In this document: positions 1 through 8,291 of the stretch, in pieces
Layout: every line of letters starts with the position of its first letter
Position numbering within the stretch: position 1 is the stretch's first letter
From: Pseudoclavibacter soli DSM 23366
GTDB lineage: Bacteria; Actinomycetota; Actinomycetes; Actinomycetales; Microbacteriaceae
NCBI RefSeq assembly: GCF_000423505.1
Contig: NZ_AUIC01000003.1
Location: 1-64,000, forward strand
DNA: 64,000 nt
Direction of reading: 5' to 3'
The notes under the pieces: generated by a model
Told to the model about the DNA's origin: nothing
Databases searched by the model: none
What the model saw: the letters and a program-made list of their open reading frames with translations, nothing else
Program-made: the position numbers and the translations under genes

Positions 1-265
1 CCTTGAGGATCGCGACGTCCTCCCGCAGACGCCGGTTCTCAGCCTTCAACGCCTTGATCTCGGCGGCCTCGTCACTAGTGACCCCTTCACGGGCACCAGC
101 ATCGATCTCGGCCTGCACGACCCACCGGCGCAGCGACTCACGTCCCACGCCTTCCTGACGGGCGACCGCCGCTATCGCGGCCGCCCGAGACGGGTACTCA
201 CTCGCGTGCTCCAGCACCAGACGCACCGCCCGGTCCTTCAACACCTGATCAGTTCTCTTCGGCAT
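1..265 (-). CDS. IS3-family transposase OrfA (partial, 3' end outside window)
   Basis: The reverse strand reads MPKRTDQVLKDRAVRLVLEH and runs off the window edge after 88 codons. It has the usual OrfA layout: an N-terminal helix-turn-helix of the transposase IS3/IS911 type (roughly residues 1-55, including ESLRRWV near residue 45) followed by the start of a leucine-zipper-like coiled coil (EIKALKAENRRLRED). OrfA binds the element ends and is normally fused to the DDE integrase OrfB by a -1 frameshift; that part would lie left of the window. The ATG at 263-265 lies about 50 bases inside the inferred element end, which is normal for IS3 elements. Confidence 0.88.
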   Translation of the reverse strand, partial: MPKRTDQVLKDRAVRLVLEHASEYPSRAAAIAAVARQEGVGRESLRRWVVQAEIDAGAREGVTSDEAAEIKALKAENRRLREDVAILK

Positions 266-318
266 GGAAACCATCCTCTCAACTCAAAAGAGAACGGCAC
301 AAAACCCCAGGCGCTTCA
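1..318 (-). mobile_element. Right-hand part of an IS3-family insertion sequence
   Basis: The orfA-like gene is preceded on the reverse strand by TGAAGCGCCTGGGG starting at 318, which resembles the TGA-starting terminal inverted repeats of many actinobacterial IS3 elements. I place the element boundary at 318 from this and from the break in the neighbouring reading frame. The other end and the target duplication are outside the window, so the boundary is an inference. Confidence 0.65.
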
Positions 319-768
319 CACAGCAGCAATCGCCATGATCCCCGAAGCCACCCCCAGCACTACCAACCCGCCTCCCACTGGCGCTCCGTAGCGGCTGAGT
401 CGCGAAATGCTGCCAACCCCATCGACCATTCCGATAATGGCGACAACCAGCGATGCACTTCCCACTGCAATATGTGTCCAGCGTCGCTCGTAGAGCAGCA
501 CTAAGCACCCGCCGGCAATCAGGATCAGCATCAGGCCCAGAAGCTCGAAGCCATCACCGTTGGTCACCGTGCTGAAGGAATTCATCGAAGTCTGCCCGAT
601 ACTCACAACCGGCAAGAACAGCGACACGATTCCGAGTGCTGCCGCCCCGATGAGCACAAACGGTGCTCTGTCAACTGCGCGCAGCAGCACAGACCTGCTG
701 TGATTCGCTTCTGGCACTTTTGAAGTAGTCGATAAATCAACCGCTGTCTGAACGTCGTCGCGACTCAC
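316..768 (-). CDS. Small membrane protein, probably truncated by the IS
   Basis: I do not recognise this protein. From the GTG at 766-768 it has 150 residues with four hydrophobic segments (starting near VLIGAAALGIVSLF, LLGLMLILIAGG, IAVGSASLVVAIIG and VGGGLVVLGVAS), so it is an integral membrane protein. The GTG is chosen because GGGGAGG lies 6 bases upstream and a TATAAT box sits about 30 bases upstream; a TTG at 781-783 would start inside the ribosome binding site. The stop codon TGA at 316-318 appears to be the first three bases of the IS end, so the natural C-terminus has probably been lost. Confidence 0.6.
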   Translation of the reverse strand: MSRDDVQTAVDLSTTSKVPEANHSRSVLLRAVDRAPFVLIGAAALGIVSLFLPVVSIGQTSMNSFSTVTNGDGFELLGLMLILIAGGCLVLLYERRWTHIAVGSASLVVAIIGMVDGVGSISRLSRYGAPVGGGLVVLGVASGIMAIAAV

Positions 769-797
769 CACCCACCTCCCCAACCTGACATATTGAC

Positions 798-803
798 ATT
801 ATA
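798..803 (-). promoter_or_regulatory. -10 box for the small membrane protein
   Basis: A perfect TATAAT lies on the reverse strand 30 bases before the chosen GTG start. No good -35 hexamer is present at 16-18 bases. Confidence 0.45.
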
Positions 804-838
804 TGCCGCGTGAAGCTGTCAGCAGCAGGCGGATGCCT

Positions 839-2209
839 TTAACAAGCTGCGGCGCTGTCGTGCAGGTCTTCGGCGTTGTCGACCGCTCCGGCCACCCGTT
901 CGGGCAGCAGAGCGAGACACACGAGGCTCAGCACCATCACCACGATCAGATAGATCGAGATGGACATCGTGCTGCCCGTGGCTGCCAGCAGGCGATTGGC
1001 GATCAGCGGGGAGAAGCCTCCCCCCAGAGCCGCACCCAGCTGAAACGCAAGCCCCACTGCGGTATAGCGCTGGGCCGCGGGAAACAGCTGTGCAAACCAA
1101 GTGACCACTGGTCCGAACATGATTCCAGACAAGGTAAAGCCAATGATCATCGCCAAAAGTGGCCCCGTCGAGCTCGCCTCCGCTCCGGTGCCAGCAGATC
1201 GGAACAACGGAAACATCGGCACCGCGTACAGTGCCAGGGCAACCGCGCCAGTAGCGATCACTGGTCGTCGCCCCACACGATCAGACAGGATGCTGCCCAC
1301 GAGAATCGCGATGGCGTGCGCCAGACACCCCAAGAGCGTGCCCACGATCAGCATGCTTCGAGAAAGCCCCAGCCCATGGTTGTCGACAGCCTCAGAGCCA
1401 TATGACAGCAGGAAGCTGAACAGCACGAACTGAAACGCATTGAATCCAAACACCACACCGGCGGCGCCAAGCAACCGAAGCCCTCCGGCACGTAGCGCGT
1501 CGACCAGGGGTCGACGTGAGACCTGAGTCTGGTCGCGCATCCGTTCGAACACCGGAGTCTCATCAACGTGCAGTCTCGTCAACAGACCGATCACCAGCAC
1601 CAAGCCACCGAGCAGGAAAGGAACCCTCCAGAGCCCAGCGATCACCGCATCCATCGGAAAAGCCAACACCCCCAACACCGCGAGATTCGCCAGCCCTGCA
1701 CCGATGGGGGAGCCCAGAGTGACGAAGCTGCCATAGAGCCCCCGACGGTCGGTAGGAGCATGCTCGATGGCAAGCAGCCCCGCACCACCAACCTCGCCGC
1801 CACGTGCTACCCCATGAGCCAGACGCAGAATCAGAAGCAACACGGGAGCGGTGACGCCGATGGAGTGGTAGTCGGGGAGCAGCCCCATGAGCACCGTGGC
1901 GACGCCCATCAGGGTGAATGTCGACACCAGGGTACGCTGACGACCAATGCGGTCGCCAAGGTGACCGAAGAGCACAGCGCCAACCGGAGCCATCAGAAAC
2001 CCGACCGCAAAGGTCACAAACCCGAGAAATGCTCCGAACCACGGGTCGTCGACCACAAAGAATACCCGGTTGAACACCAGCGATGTCGCAGTCGCGTAGA
2101 GAGCGAAATCGTAGTATTCAAGAGCCGTGCCGGCGCCAGAGGCGACCGCGAGTCGGGTAAAGAGCCGAGTGCTGCTGGGGGTCGCAGTGCTCGTGGCGTT
2201 GGTTGCCAT
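839..2209 (-). CDS. MFS transporter, metabolite:H+ symporter type
   Basis: This 456-residue protein is an integral membrane major facilitator with about 12 hydrophobic segments. It opens with GTALEYYDFALYATA, typical of the metabolite:H+ symporter (MHS) group that includes ProP, KgtP and ShiA, and has the loop motif GHLGDRIGRQRTL between helices 2 and 3. The group imports organic acids, betaines or shikimate with protons; the substrate here cannot be told. I start at the ATG at 2207-2209 (MATNATS) because AAAGGA lies 7 bases upstream; a longer frame beginning at 2245 has no such site. It is in a separate unit from the next MFS gene, with a 263-base gap between them. Confidence 0.85.
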   Translation of the reverse strand: MATNATSTATPSSTRLFTRLAVASGAGTALEYYDFALYATATSLVFNRVFFVVDDPWFGAFLGFVTFAVGFLMAPVGAVLFGHLGDRIGRQRTLVSTFTLMGVATVLMGLLPDYHSIGVTAPVLLLILRLAHGVARGGEVGGAGLLAIEHAPTDRRGLYGSFVTLGSPIGAGLANLAVLGVLAFPMDAVIAGLWRVPFLLGGLVLVIGLLTRLHVDETPVFERMRDQTQVSRRPLVDALRAGGLRLLGAAGVVFGFNAFQFVLFSFLLSYGSEAVDNHGLGLSRSMLIVGTLLGCLAHAIAILVGSILSDRVGRRPVIATGAVALALYAVPMFPLFRSAGTGAEASSTGPLLAMIIGFTLSGIMFGPVVTWFAQLFPAAQRYTAVGLAFQLGAALGGGFSPLIANRLLAATGSTMSISIYLIVVMVLSLVCLALLPERVAGAVDNAEDLHDSAAAC

Positions 2210-2360
2210 GTGCGTTTCCTTTCGCATCGCGCTCATGCGATGCATCTCATTCGCCGTCGCTGCGAGCGAGACCGCACAGATGACACGGGCCGCTCGAACG
2301 GCGGCCTGGTCGGGAGCTCCCGGTTATGACCGTCGTGCAGACGGCCACCACCACGCACCC

Positions 2361-2381
2361 TGTGCGCGGCAGACGCGCACA
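2361..2381. repeat. Perfect 7-bp inverted repeat between two MFS genes
   Basis: TGTGCGC and GCGCACA flank a 7-base loop, and a second short palindrome, CCCTGCAGGG, follows within 20 bases. The 263-base gap (2210-2472) holds no supported gene. The hairpin could end transcription of the upstream MFS gene or be an operator for the downstream one; there is no T-run to decide. Confidence 0.4.
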
Positions 2382-2472
2382 GATGCACCCTGCAGGGCAC
2401 TGCGGTTGCGGTGGAGACTCATGGCAAGAACTTTACTCCATTCGCGCGCGCATCCGCGCCAACGTCAAAGAA

Positions 2473-3858
2473 TCAGTCGCTCAGCTGCGCGCCAGTGTGC
2501 TCGCTCAGTACGAGAGCTGCAACGCCCGCGAGCAAGAACGCCACCGCGAACACCGCAAACAGCCAGCCGACGCCGGCGGCCGCCAACAGGGCAGGAACCA
2601 GCAAGGGAGCGATGATGGAGGCAATGCGGCCAAAGCCAGCGGCAAAGCCGGTGCCCGATCCACGAAGACGCGTGGGAAACACCTCAGGCGAGATCGCGTA
2701 CAAAGCACCCCATGCGCCCAGGTTGAAGAAGCTCAGCAAGGCCCCAGAGACAAGCACCATGGTCAGTGAGCCCGCACTTCCGAAAAGGATGGCCGAGGCT
2801 GCCGATCCGGCGAGGAAGACAGCCAGCGTCGTACGTCGACCCCAGCGCTCGATCAACCACGCGGCCACCGCATACCCTGGCAGCTGAGCCAGAGTCATCA
2901 GCAGGGTATAGCCGAACGACTTGACCACTGAGTGCCCCTGGGCCGCCAGCAGCGAAGGCATCCAGATGAATGCCCCGTAATACGAGAAGTTCACGAAGAA
3001 CCACACCAGGCTCAGTGCAACCGTGGCCCGAAGCTGCCCACCACGCCAGAGGTCTGCGAATCGCGAGGGGCGCTCAACAGCTGAGTCAGGGTGGTTCGAA
3101 TGGATGCGATCGGCCGCTGGCGCACCACCAGAGACCTGGTACAACACTGGTGACTGTTCGAAACGCTCAACGACCGCTGTCGCCTCGTCGTGGCGCCCTC
3201 GAGATTGGAGAAAGCGAACAGACTCAGGCAATCCAGAACGCACGTATGCCGCATACAGGGCCGGAAGGGCACCGACGGCGAAAGCGAGGCGCCACCCCCA
3301 ATCGCCGAGCGGCACCACGAGGAAGCCGAGGAAGGCAGCTACCAGCCAGCCAATGGCCCAGAATGCCTCAAGAATCACCACGATTCGACCGCGAATAGCG
3401 GGGGGAGCGAATTCACTGACATATGTGCTGGCAACCGGCAATTCGGCCCCCAAGCCGAGTCCGATGATGACCCGGAGCACGAGCAGCACCGCCAACGAGG
3501 ATGCGAAAGCGGCCAAAAGCGAGCCCAACCCGAAAATCACCAGCGTCAGTGCGAAAACGCTGCGACGGCCCAGACGATCGGAAAGACGCCCGCCAAGCAG
3601 CGCACCAACCGCCATACCGATAAAGCCCAGAGACACAATCAGGCCAGTATCGCCTGAGCTCAGCGCCCACTGTTCCTTCAGCACGACAATCACGTATGAA
3701 ATCAGTGCAACATCGAGGGCGTCTAAGGCCCAACCTGAGCCAGATGCGACCAACAGATGCCGATGTGCCTTGGTGAACGAGAGGCTGTCAAGTCGGTCGG
3801 TCAGAGATCGCCCATGGGTGTCATCGTCGATTCCGTGCAGCGGGGGAGAAGAACTCAT
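2473..3858 (-). CDS. MFS transporter, NiaP/SV2-like
   Basis: This 461-residue protein has 12 predicted membrane segments. GWALDALDVALISY in helix 1 and GGRLSDRLGRRSV after helix 2 are typical of the branch of the major facilitator superfamily that includes NiaP (nicotinate), aromatic-acid permeases and SV2-like proteins. A long cytoplasmic loop in the middle (about residues 215-255) and the repeated motif ERWGRRTT in the C-terminal half match the usual layout. The substrate is not predictable from sequence. It has its own promoter and is separated from the qcr operon by a terminator. Confidence 0.85.
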   Translation of the reverse strand: MSSSPPLHGIDDDTHGRSLTDRLDSLSFTKAHRHLLVASGSGWALDALDVALISYVIVVLKEQWALSSGDTGLIVSLGFIGMAVGALLGGRLSDRLGRRSVFALTLVIFGLGSLLAAFASSLAVLLVLRVIIGLGLGAELPVASTYVSEFAPPAIRGRIVVILEAFWAIGWLVAAFLGFLVVPLGDWGWRLAFAVGALPALYAAYVRSGLPESVRFLQSRGRHDEATAVVERFEQSPVLYQVSGGAPAADRIHSNHPDSAVERPSRFADLWRGGQLRATVALSLVWFFVNFSYYGAFIWMPSLLAAQGHSVVKSFGYTLLMTLAQLPGYAVAAWLIERWGRRTTLAVFLAGSAASAILFGSAGSLTMVLVSGALLSFFNLGAWGALYAISPEVFPTRLRGSGTGFAAGFGRIASIIAPLLVPALLAAAGVGWLFAVFAVAFLLAGVAALVLSEHTGAQLSD

Positions 3859-3868
3859 AGCCGCAATG

Positions 3869-3896
3869 ATAGTACACGTTTGAACAGGTACACCAA
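3869..3896 (-). promoter_or_regulatory. Promoter of the NiaP/SV2-like MFS gene
   Basis: On the reverse strand TTGGTG (3896-3891) and TACTAT (3874-3869) are separated by 16 bases, ending 10 bases before the ATG. This is a good match to a housekeeping sigma promoter and implies a very short leader. Confidence 0.55.
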
Positions 3897-3923
3897 AACA
3901 GAACGAGACGGATTCTGGATCGC

Positions 3924-3959
3924 AAAACGGGCAGCCCCTCGAAAGGGACTGCCCGTTTT
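3924..3959 (-). terminator. Terminator of the ctaE-qcrCAB operon
   Basis: An inverted repeat with an 11-bp outer stem (AAAACGGGCAG with CTGCCCGTTTT) begins 16 bases after the qcrB stop and ends in a T-run on the reverse strand. Confidence 0.8.
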
Positions 3960-3975
3960 GATGAGGAGTTCAACC

Positions 3976-5574
3976 TCAGTGGTGCGCGTGCTCCGCAGCT
4001 TTGAGCTCCTCTGGAGTGACCGGCTTCACACGATCCTCAAAGAAGAAGCGAGTGAACCAAGCGCGCCGGCGATCCTTGTTGTAGATCTTGCCGTCAGCCC
4101 GCGGGCGCACAACCACCGGAACGTTCTCGTCGAACGACACGATCTTGTAGCGCTCGTACTCGTCAAGCGGACGGTGCAGCTCTTGGAACTCGCCGTGCGG
4201 CAGACGCAACACGTGACCAGTCTCGGTGCCATGGAGCACCAGATCGCGGTCTTTGCGCTGCAGTGCCAAGGCAGTGCGCTTGGTGATCACGAACGCGATG
4301 ATCGGGCCGAGAATCAGGTTGGCCTGCAACACGTGCGTCACCAAGAACACGTTCCAGTGGAAGAACACGCTCATCACGTCAGACGAGGCAGCGGCCCACA
4401 TCGTGGCGTAGAAGGTGATGCCAGCGGCACCGAGAGCCGTGCGAGTCGGGGCGTTGCGCGGACGATCAAGCACGTTGTGGTGACGCTCGTCGCCGGTGAC
4501 CCACTTTTCGAAGAAGGGGTAGAGCAGCAGTGCCGCAATGAACCCGCCCAGCAGAATCACCGGAACGATGATGTTCATCGAGAAGGTGAAGCCGCCAATC
4601 GAGAACTCCCAGCCCGGCGGGATCAGACGCAGGGCGCCATCGGCGAAGCCGATGTACCAGTCGGGCTGTGTACCAGCAGAAACCGGTGACGGATCGTACG
4701 GGCCGTAGTTCCAAATCGGGTTGATGGTCACCGTGGCGGCGATCAGTGTGAGTACGCCGTAGACGATGAAGAAGAAGCCGCCGGCCTTTGCCGCGTAGAC
4801 CGGCAGAACGGGGTAGCCCACCACGTTGTCCTCACGCGAACCCGCCTTGGGGAAGTGCGTGTGCTTGTGCACCACCACGAGCAGCAAGTGCACTGCCACC
4901 AGAGCGATGATCAGTGCTGGAATCAGCATGATGTGCAGCATGTACAGGCGGTTGATCAGGTCTGTACCGGGGAACTCGTTGCCGAAGAACAGGAACGAGA
5001 GCCAGGTGCCGATGAGGGGCAGGCCCTTCATCAGACCGTCTATGATACGCAGGCCGTTACCCGAAAGCAGGTCATCGGGCAGTGAGTACCCGGTGAAGCC
5101 GGCACCCATGCCGAGCACCCACAGGCCAACGCCGATAACCCAGTTGATCTCACGCGGCTTGCGGAATGCGCCGGTGAAGAAAATACGGGCCATGTGGAGC
5201 GTTGCCGCTGCGATGAACATCAGGGCCGACCAGTGGTGCAGCTGACGCATCAGCAGGCCGCCGCGGATGTCGAACGACAGGTCGAGCGTTGAGTTGTAGG
5301 CTGCAGACATGCTGATGCCCTTCAACGGCAGGTAAGAGCCGTCGTAGACGGTCTCGACCATCGACGCCTGGAAGAACAGCGTCAGGAAGGTGCCCGAGAT
5401 GAGCAGCGCAACAAAACTGTAGAGCGCGACCTCACCGAGCATGAACGACCAGTGATCGGGGAAGATCTTGCGGCCGAACTCTTTGACGACAGCGGCGATG
5501 CCGGTGCGCTCGTCGACGTAGTCAGCGAGACGACCCGTCTTCGTCGTGGGTTTGGTGTTCACTGTGGTGCTCAA
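3976..5574 (-). CDS. qcrB: Menaquinol-cytochrome c reductase, cytochrome b subunit
   Basis: QcrB is the dihaem membrane subunit that oxidises menaquinol in the actinobacterial bcc-aa3 supercomplex. The 532-residue length fits the actinobacterial type, which is longer than mitochondrial cytochrome b. Candidate haem ligands are His113, His127, His214 and His229. The quinol-site motif is PDWY at 304-307, the actinobacterial form of PEWY. The charged C-terminal extension (about 430-532) is also typical of the group. Its ATG overlaps the qcrA stop by four bases (ATGA), so translation is probably coupled. The order ctaE-qcrC-qcrA-qcrB is the same as in mycobacteria and corynebacteria. Confidence 0.97.
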   Translation of the reverse strand: MSTTVNTKPTTKTGRLADYVDERTGIAAVVKEFGRKIFPDHWSFMLGEVALYSFVALLISGTFLTLFFQASMVETVYDGSYLPLKGISMSAAYNSTLDLSFDIRGGLLMRQLHHWSALMFIAAATLHMARIFFTGAFRKPREINWVIGVGLWVLGMGAGFTGYSLPDDLLSGNGLRIIDGLMKGLPLIGTWLSFLFFGNEFPGTDLINRLYMLHIMLIPALIIALVAVHLLLVVVHKHTHFPKAGSREDNVVGYPVLPVYAAKAGGFFFIVYGVLTLIAATVTINPIWNYGPYDPSPVSAGTQPDWYIGFADGALRLIPPGWEFSIGGFTFSMNIIVPVILLGGFIAALLLYPFFEKWVTGDERHHNVLDRPRNAPTRTALGAAGITFYATMWAAASSDVMSVFFHWNVFLVTHVLQANLILGPIIAFVITKRTALALQRKDRDLVLHGTETGHVLRLPHGEFQELHRPLDEYERYKIVSFDENVPVVVRPRADGKIYNKDRRRAWFTRFFFEDRVKPVTPEELKAAEHAHH

Positions 5575-6632
5575 CGTTCAATCTCCCAGAAGCTCGGTCC
5601 GACGGGTGCCTTGAAGTCGCCCTTGGCGATCAGGTAGCCCTCGCTGTCAACGGTGATGGGCAGCTGGGGCAGCGGACGATTGGCCGGGCCGAACACGACC
5701 TTGGCGCCGTCAGAGATGTCGAATGTCGACTGGTGGCACGGGCACAGCAGGTGGTGCGTGTGCTGCTCAACGAGTGCCACCGGGCAGCCGACGTGCGTGC
5801 AGATCTTGGAGTAGGCGAGAATGCCGTGGTACCCGTCTTCGGCCCCTTCGACGATCTCATCTTCGGGCAGACGAACCAGCAGCACGGCTGCCTTCGACTT
5901 CTCGATGATCTTCTGAGAGTGCGGCTCGACCTCGGCGAGGTTGCTGGGCACTACGTGGAAGGCAGAGCCCAACTGCACGTCTTCGGCCTTGATCGGCTCA
6001 CCGCTGGTGTCGTGCACCAGGCGCAGGCCGTTCTCGTCGCCCCAGATGGTGTGGCGAAGCTTTTCGGCGGGATCAGTCAGCCCCTGGCTCACTGGGGCGA
6101 GATCGCGCAGCAGCACGATGCCCGGCAGCGGAGCCACAATCGCAGCGCCAATCAGCGAACGACGCAACACCTTGCGCTTCGTGAAGCCGCTCTCTTCATC
6201 AGCCTGCTGCAGAATCTCGACGGCACGCTCGCGAGTCTCATCTGATGAGCGAGGTGAGTGACGCTCTTCTTCGATCTCTTGGGCGGGCATGAGCTGACGA
6301 GCCCACTGCACGGCGCCGATGCCAATGGCCAAGAAGGCGAAGGCGATCGAGAGGCCGAGCCAGAGGTTGTTCGGGTGAACAGTGCTGATGTCATCGCCCT
6401 TGATCGGCAGAGCGATGTAGAAGACGATGGCCAGCACACTGGCGACGGCCGAGAGGATGAACCACCAAGTGATCTGTGTCGCGGCGCGACGCGCCACTTT
6501 GGGATCAACGTCGGTGCGGCGGTGAGGGCTGTGCTCCTCGATGCCTGGGTTCTCGAACTTTTCGTCGAGGACGACAGCCGTCGACTGGGCCTCGTGCCCA
6601 GCGTCTGGAGTGATATCAGTTTTCGATGACAT
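5571..6632 (-). CDS. qcrA: Menaquinol-cytochrome c reductase, Rieske iron-sulfur subunit
   Basis: This 353-residue protein carries the Rieske 2Fe-2S cluster that takes electrons from menaquinol and passes them to the c haems of QcrC. Ligands are visible as Cys278-Thr-His280 and Cys297-Pro-Cys299-His300, with Cys283 and Cys299 placed to form the usual disulfide. Three hydrophobic segments (near 56-76, 90-110 and 160-177) give the three-helix anchor that is special to actinobacterial QcrA, where other bacteria have one. The end overlaps qcrB by four bases, and qcrC lies 14 bases upstream. Confidence 0.96.
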   Translation of the reverse strand: MSSKTDITPDAGHEAQSTAVVLDEKFENPGIEEHSPHRRTDVDPKVARRAATQITWWFILSAVASVLAIVFYIALPIKGDDISTVHPNNLWLGLSIAFAFLAIGIGAVQWARQLMPAQEIEEERHSPRSSDETRERAVEILQQADEESGFTKRKVLRRSLIGAAIVAPLPGIVLLRDLAPVSQGLTDPAEKLRHTIWGDENGLRLVHDTSGEPIKAEDVQLGSAFHVVPSNLAEVEPHSQKIIEKSKAAVLLVRLPEDEIVEGAEDGYHGILAYSKICTHVGCPVALVEQHTHHLLCPCHQSTFDISDGAKVVFGPANRPLPQLPITVDSEGYLIAKGDFKAPVGPSFWEIER

Positions 6633-6646
6633 AGTGCTCTCTCCGC

Positions 6647-7477
6647 TCAGTTCGCCCGTGACCCGAGCCAGACGGTGAATCCGATGACGGCACCAAGGCC
6701 GATGATCCAGATGAACAGGCCTTCAGCGACCGGGCCGATCGACCCCAAGTCAAAGCCACCGGGGGAGGAGTTGGTCTCGACGTACTTCAGGTACGAGATG
6801 ATCTCGGCCTTCTCTTCGGGCGTCACGTTGGTGTCGTTGAACACGGGCATGTTCTGCGGACCGGTGATCATGGCCTCGTAGATGTGCGTGGAGGTCACAC
6901 CCATAAGTGAGGGAGCGTACTTGCCCTCGGTCAGTGCACCACCAGCACCCGCAACGTTGTGGCACATGGCGCAGTTGACGCGGAACAACTCGGCACCGTT
7001 GGAGACTTTGTCAGCGTCTGTGGCGTCAACCTCGTCTTCGACATCCGGGATCTCTGGGCCTGAGCCAACGCTTGCGACGTATGCTGCGAGTGCTGAGATC
7101 TGATCGTCGGTGAACTGCACAGTTTTCACCTGAGCCTGGGGCCCTTGCGTCTGCATGGGCATACGGCCAGTGCCGACCTGGAAGTCGACCGAGGCAGCGC
7201 CGACACCCACGAGGGAGGGGCCTGCGTCAGTGCCCTGCAGGTTGAGTCCGTGACAGGTGGCGCAGTTCGCCTGGAAGAGCTTCTGGCCTTCGTCGACGGT
7301 GCTCTGCGTCACCGTTGCGGTCGCCTCAGTGTCATTGGCGCCGATCTGTGCTACGGCAGCATAGCCACCGCCGGTCACCGCGAGGCCCACAGCGAGCAGG
7401 CCGACGGTTGCGAGGGGTCCACGGCGTCGAGCGCGACGCTTCGTGGTCGAGGTCTTCTTAGTTGTGCGAATCTTCAT
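6647..7477 (-). CDS. qcrC: Dihaem cytochrome c subunit of the bcc complex
   Basis: This 276-residue protein has two haem c binding motifs, CATCH at 72-76 and CAMCH at 169-173, each in its own cytochrome c domain. A basic N-terminus followed by a hydrophobic segment (about 22-45) anchors or exports it, and a second hydrophobic segment near the C-terminus (about 253-271) holds it in the membrane. Actinobacteria use this fused dihaem protein to pass electrons straight to the aa3 oxidase without a soluble cytochrome c. It lies between ctaE and qcrA in one operon. Confidence 0.96.
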   Translation of the reverse strand: MKIRTTKKTSTTKRRARRRGPLATVGLLAVGLAVTGGGYAAVAQIGANDTEATATVTQSTVDEGQKLFQANCATCHGLNLQGTDAGPSLVGVGAASVDFQVGTGRMPMQTQGPQAQVKTVQFTDDQISALAAYVASVGSGPEIPDVEDEVDATDADKVSNGAELFRVNCAMCHNVAGAGGALTEGKYAPSLMGVTSTHIYEAMITGPQNMPVFNDTNVTPEEKAEIISYLKYVETNSSPGGFDLGSIGPVAEGLFIWIIGLGAVIGFTVWLGSRAN

Positions 7478-7495
7478 GCCTGAATCTCTCTAGTC

Positions 7496-8143
7496 TCAGC
7501 CGATCAGCGGAAGGATGTAGACGGCGGCGAACAGGATCAACCAGACGACGTCGACGAAGTGCCAGTAGTACGAGACCACGATGGCACTCGTCGCATCGTG
7601 ATGGCCGAACTTACGAGTGGCATACGAGCGCCCGATGATCACCAAGAAGGCCATGAGGCCACCGATCACGTGCAGAGCGTGGAACCCTGTGCCGATAAAG
7701 AAGGCTGACCAGAAGGTGTCAGTTGCGGGGGTGATGCCCTCGCTGACCAGCGTGGCGTACTCGAAGACCTGCCCGGTGACGAAGATGGCACCCAGCACAT
7801 AGCTGATGAAGAACCAGCGGGTCAGCCCCCAGTTCTTCATGCCTTTGCCCGTGTTGCGGTGCTGCATACGCTCGGCGGCGAAGACGCCGAACTGGCAGGT
7901 GACCGACGAAAGCACCAGAATGACCGTGTTGATCGCCGCGAAGGGGATGTTCAGCACCTTAATGCCGTCACTCCACTGACCGGTCGAGGTCGACCAGAGG
8001 GTGAAGTACACCGCGAAGATCGCGGCGAAGAACATGACCTCGCTGGCAAGCCAGACGATGGTACCTACTGCAGTAGCGCTCGGACGATTAATGCTGGTCG
8101 GCGCAGTCTTCTTGGAAATAGCTGTACTGGACACGTTAACCAT
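7496..8143 (-). CDS. ctaE: Cytochrome c oxidase subunit III
   Basis: CtaE is the third core subunit of the aa3 oxidase. The 215-residue protein has five hydrophobic segments, the number expected for the short actinobacterial form, and family motifs such as [17 protein letters not shown] near residue 28, GTGFHALHV near 150 and [11 protein letters not shown] near 190. It is the first gene of the operon with qcrCAB. The genes for subunits I and II are not in the window. trpD is divergent, as in mycobacteria; the 148 bases between them must hold both promoters. Confidence 0.95.
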   Translation of the reverse strand: MVNVSSTAISKKTAPTSINRPSATAVGTIVWLASEVMFFAAIFAVYFTLWSTSTGQWSDGIKVLNIPFAAINTVILVLSSVTCQFGVFAAERMQHRNTGKGMKNWGLTRWFFISYVLGAIFVTGQVFEYATLVSEGITPATDTFWSAFFIGTGFHALHVIGGLMAFLVIIGRSYATRKFGHHDATSAIVVSYYWHFVDVVWLILFAAVYILPLIG

Positions 8144-8279
8144 TATGGCCTATGAATCAACCATGTCTTGACCAAACGGGCTGCGTGTGGCAGAAAACCC
8201 GCGTACCCTCGCCAGAAATCCATTTCGCGCCATGGGAGATAGGGGAGAGGACCTGCCAGATTGCACTGCGACAGCGGCG

Positions 8280-8285
8280 TAGAAT
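8280..8285 (+). promoter_or_regulatory. -10 box of trpD, probably leaderless transcript
   Basis: TAGAAT ends 6 bases before the trpD ATG, so transcription would start at or next to the start codon. No Shine-Dalgarno sequence is present, which agrees with a leaderless message. Confidence 0.45.
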
Positions 8286-8291
8286 CAACGC

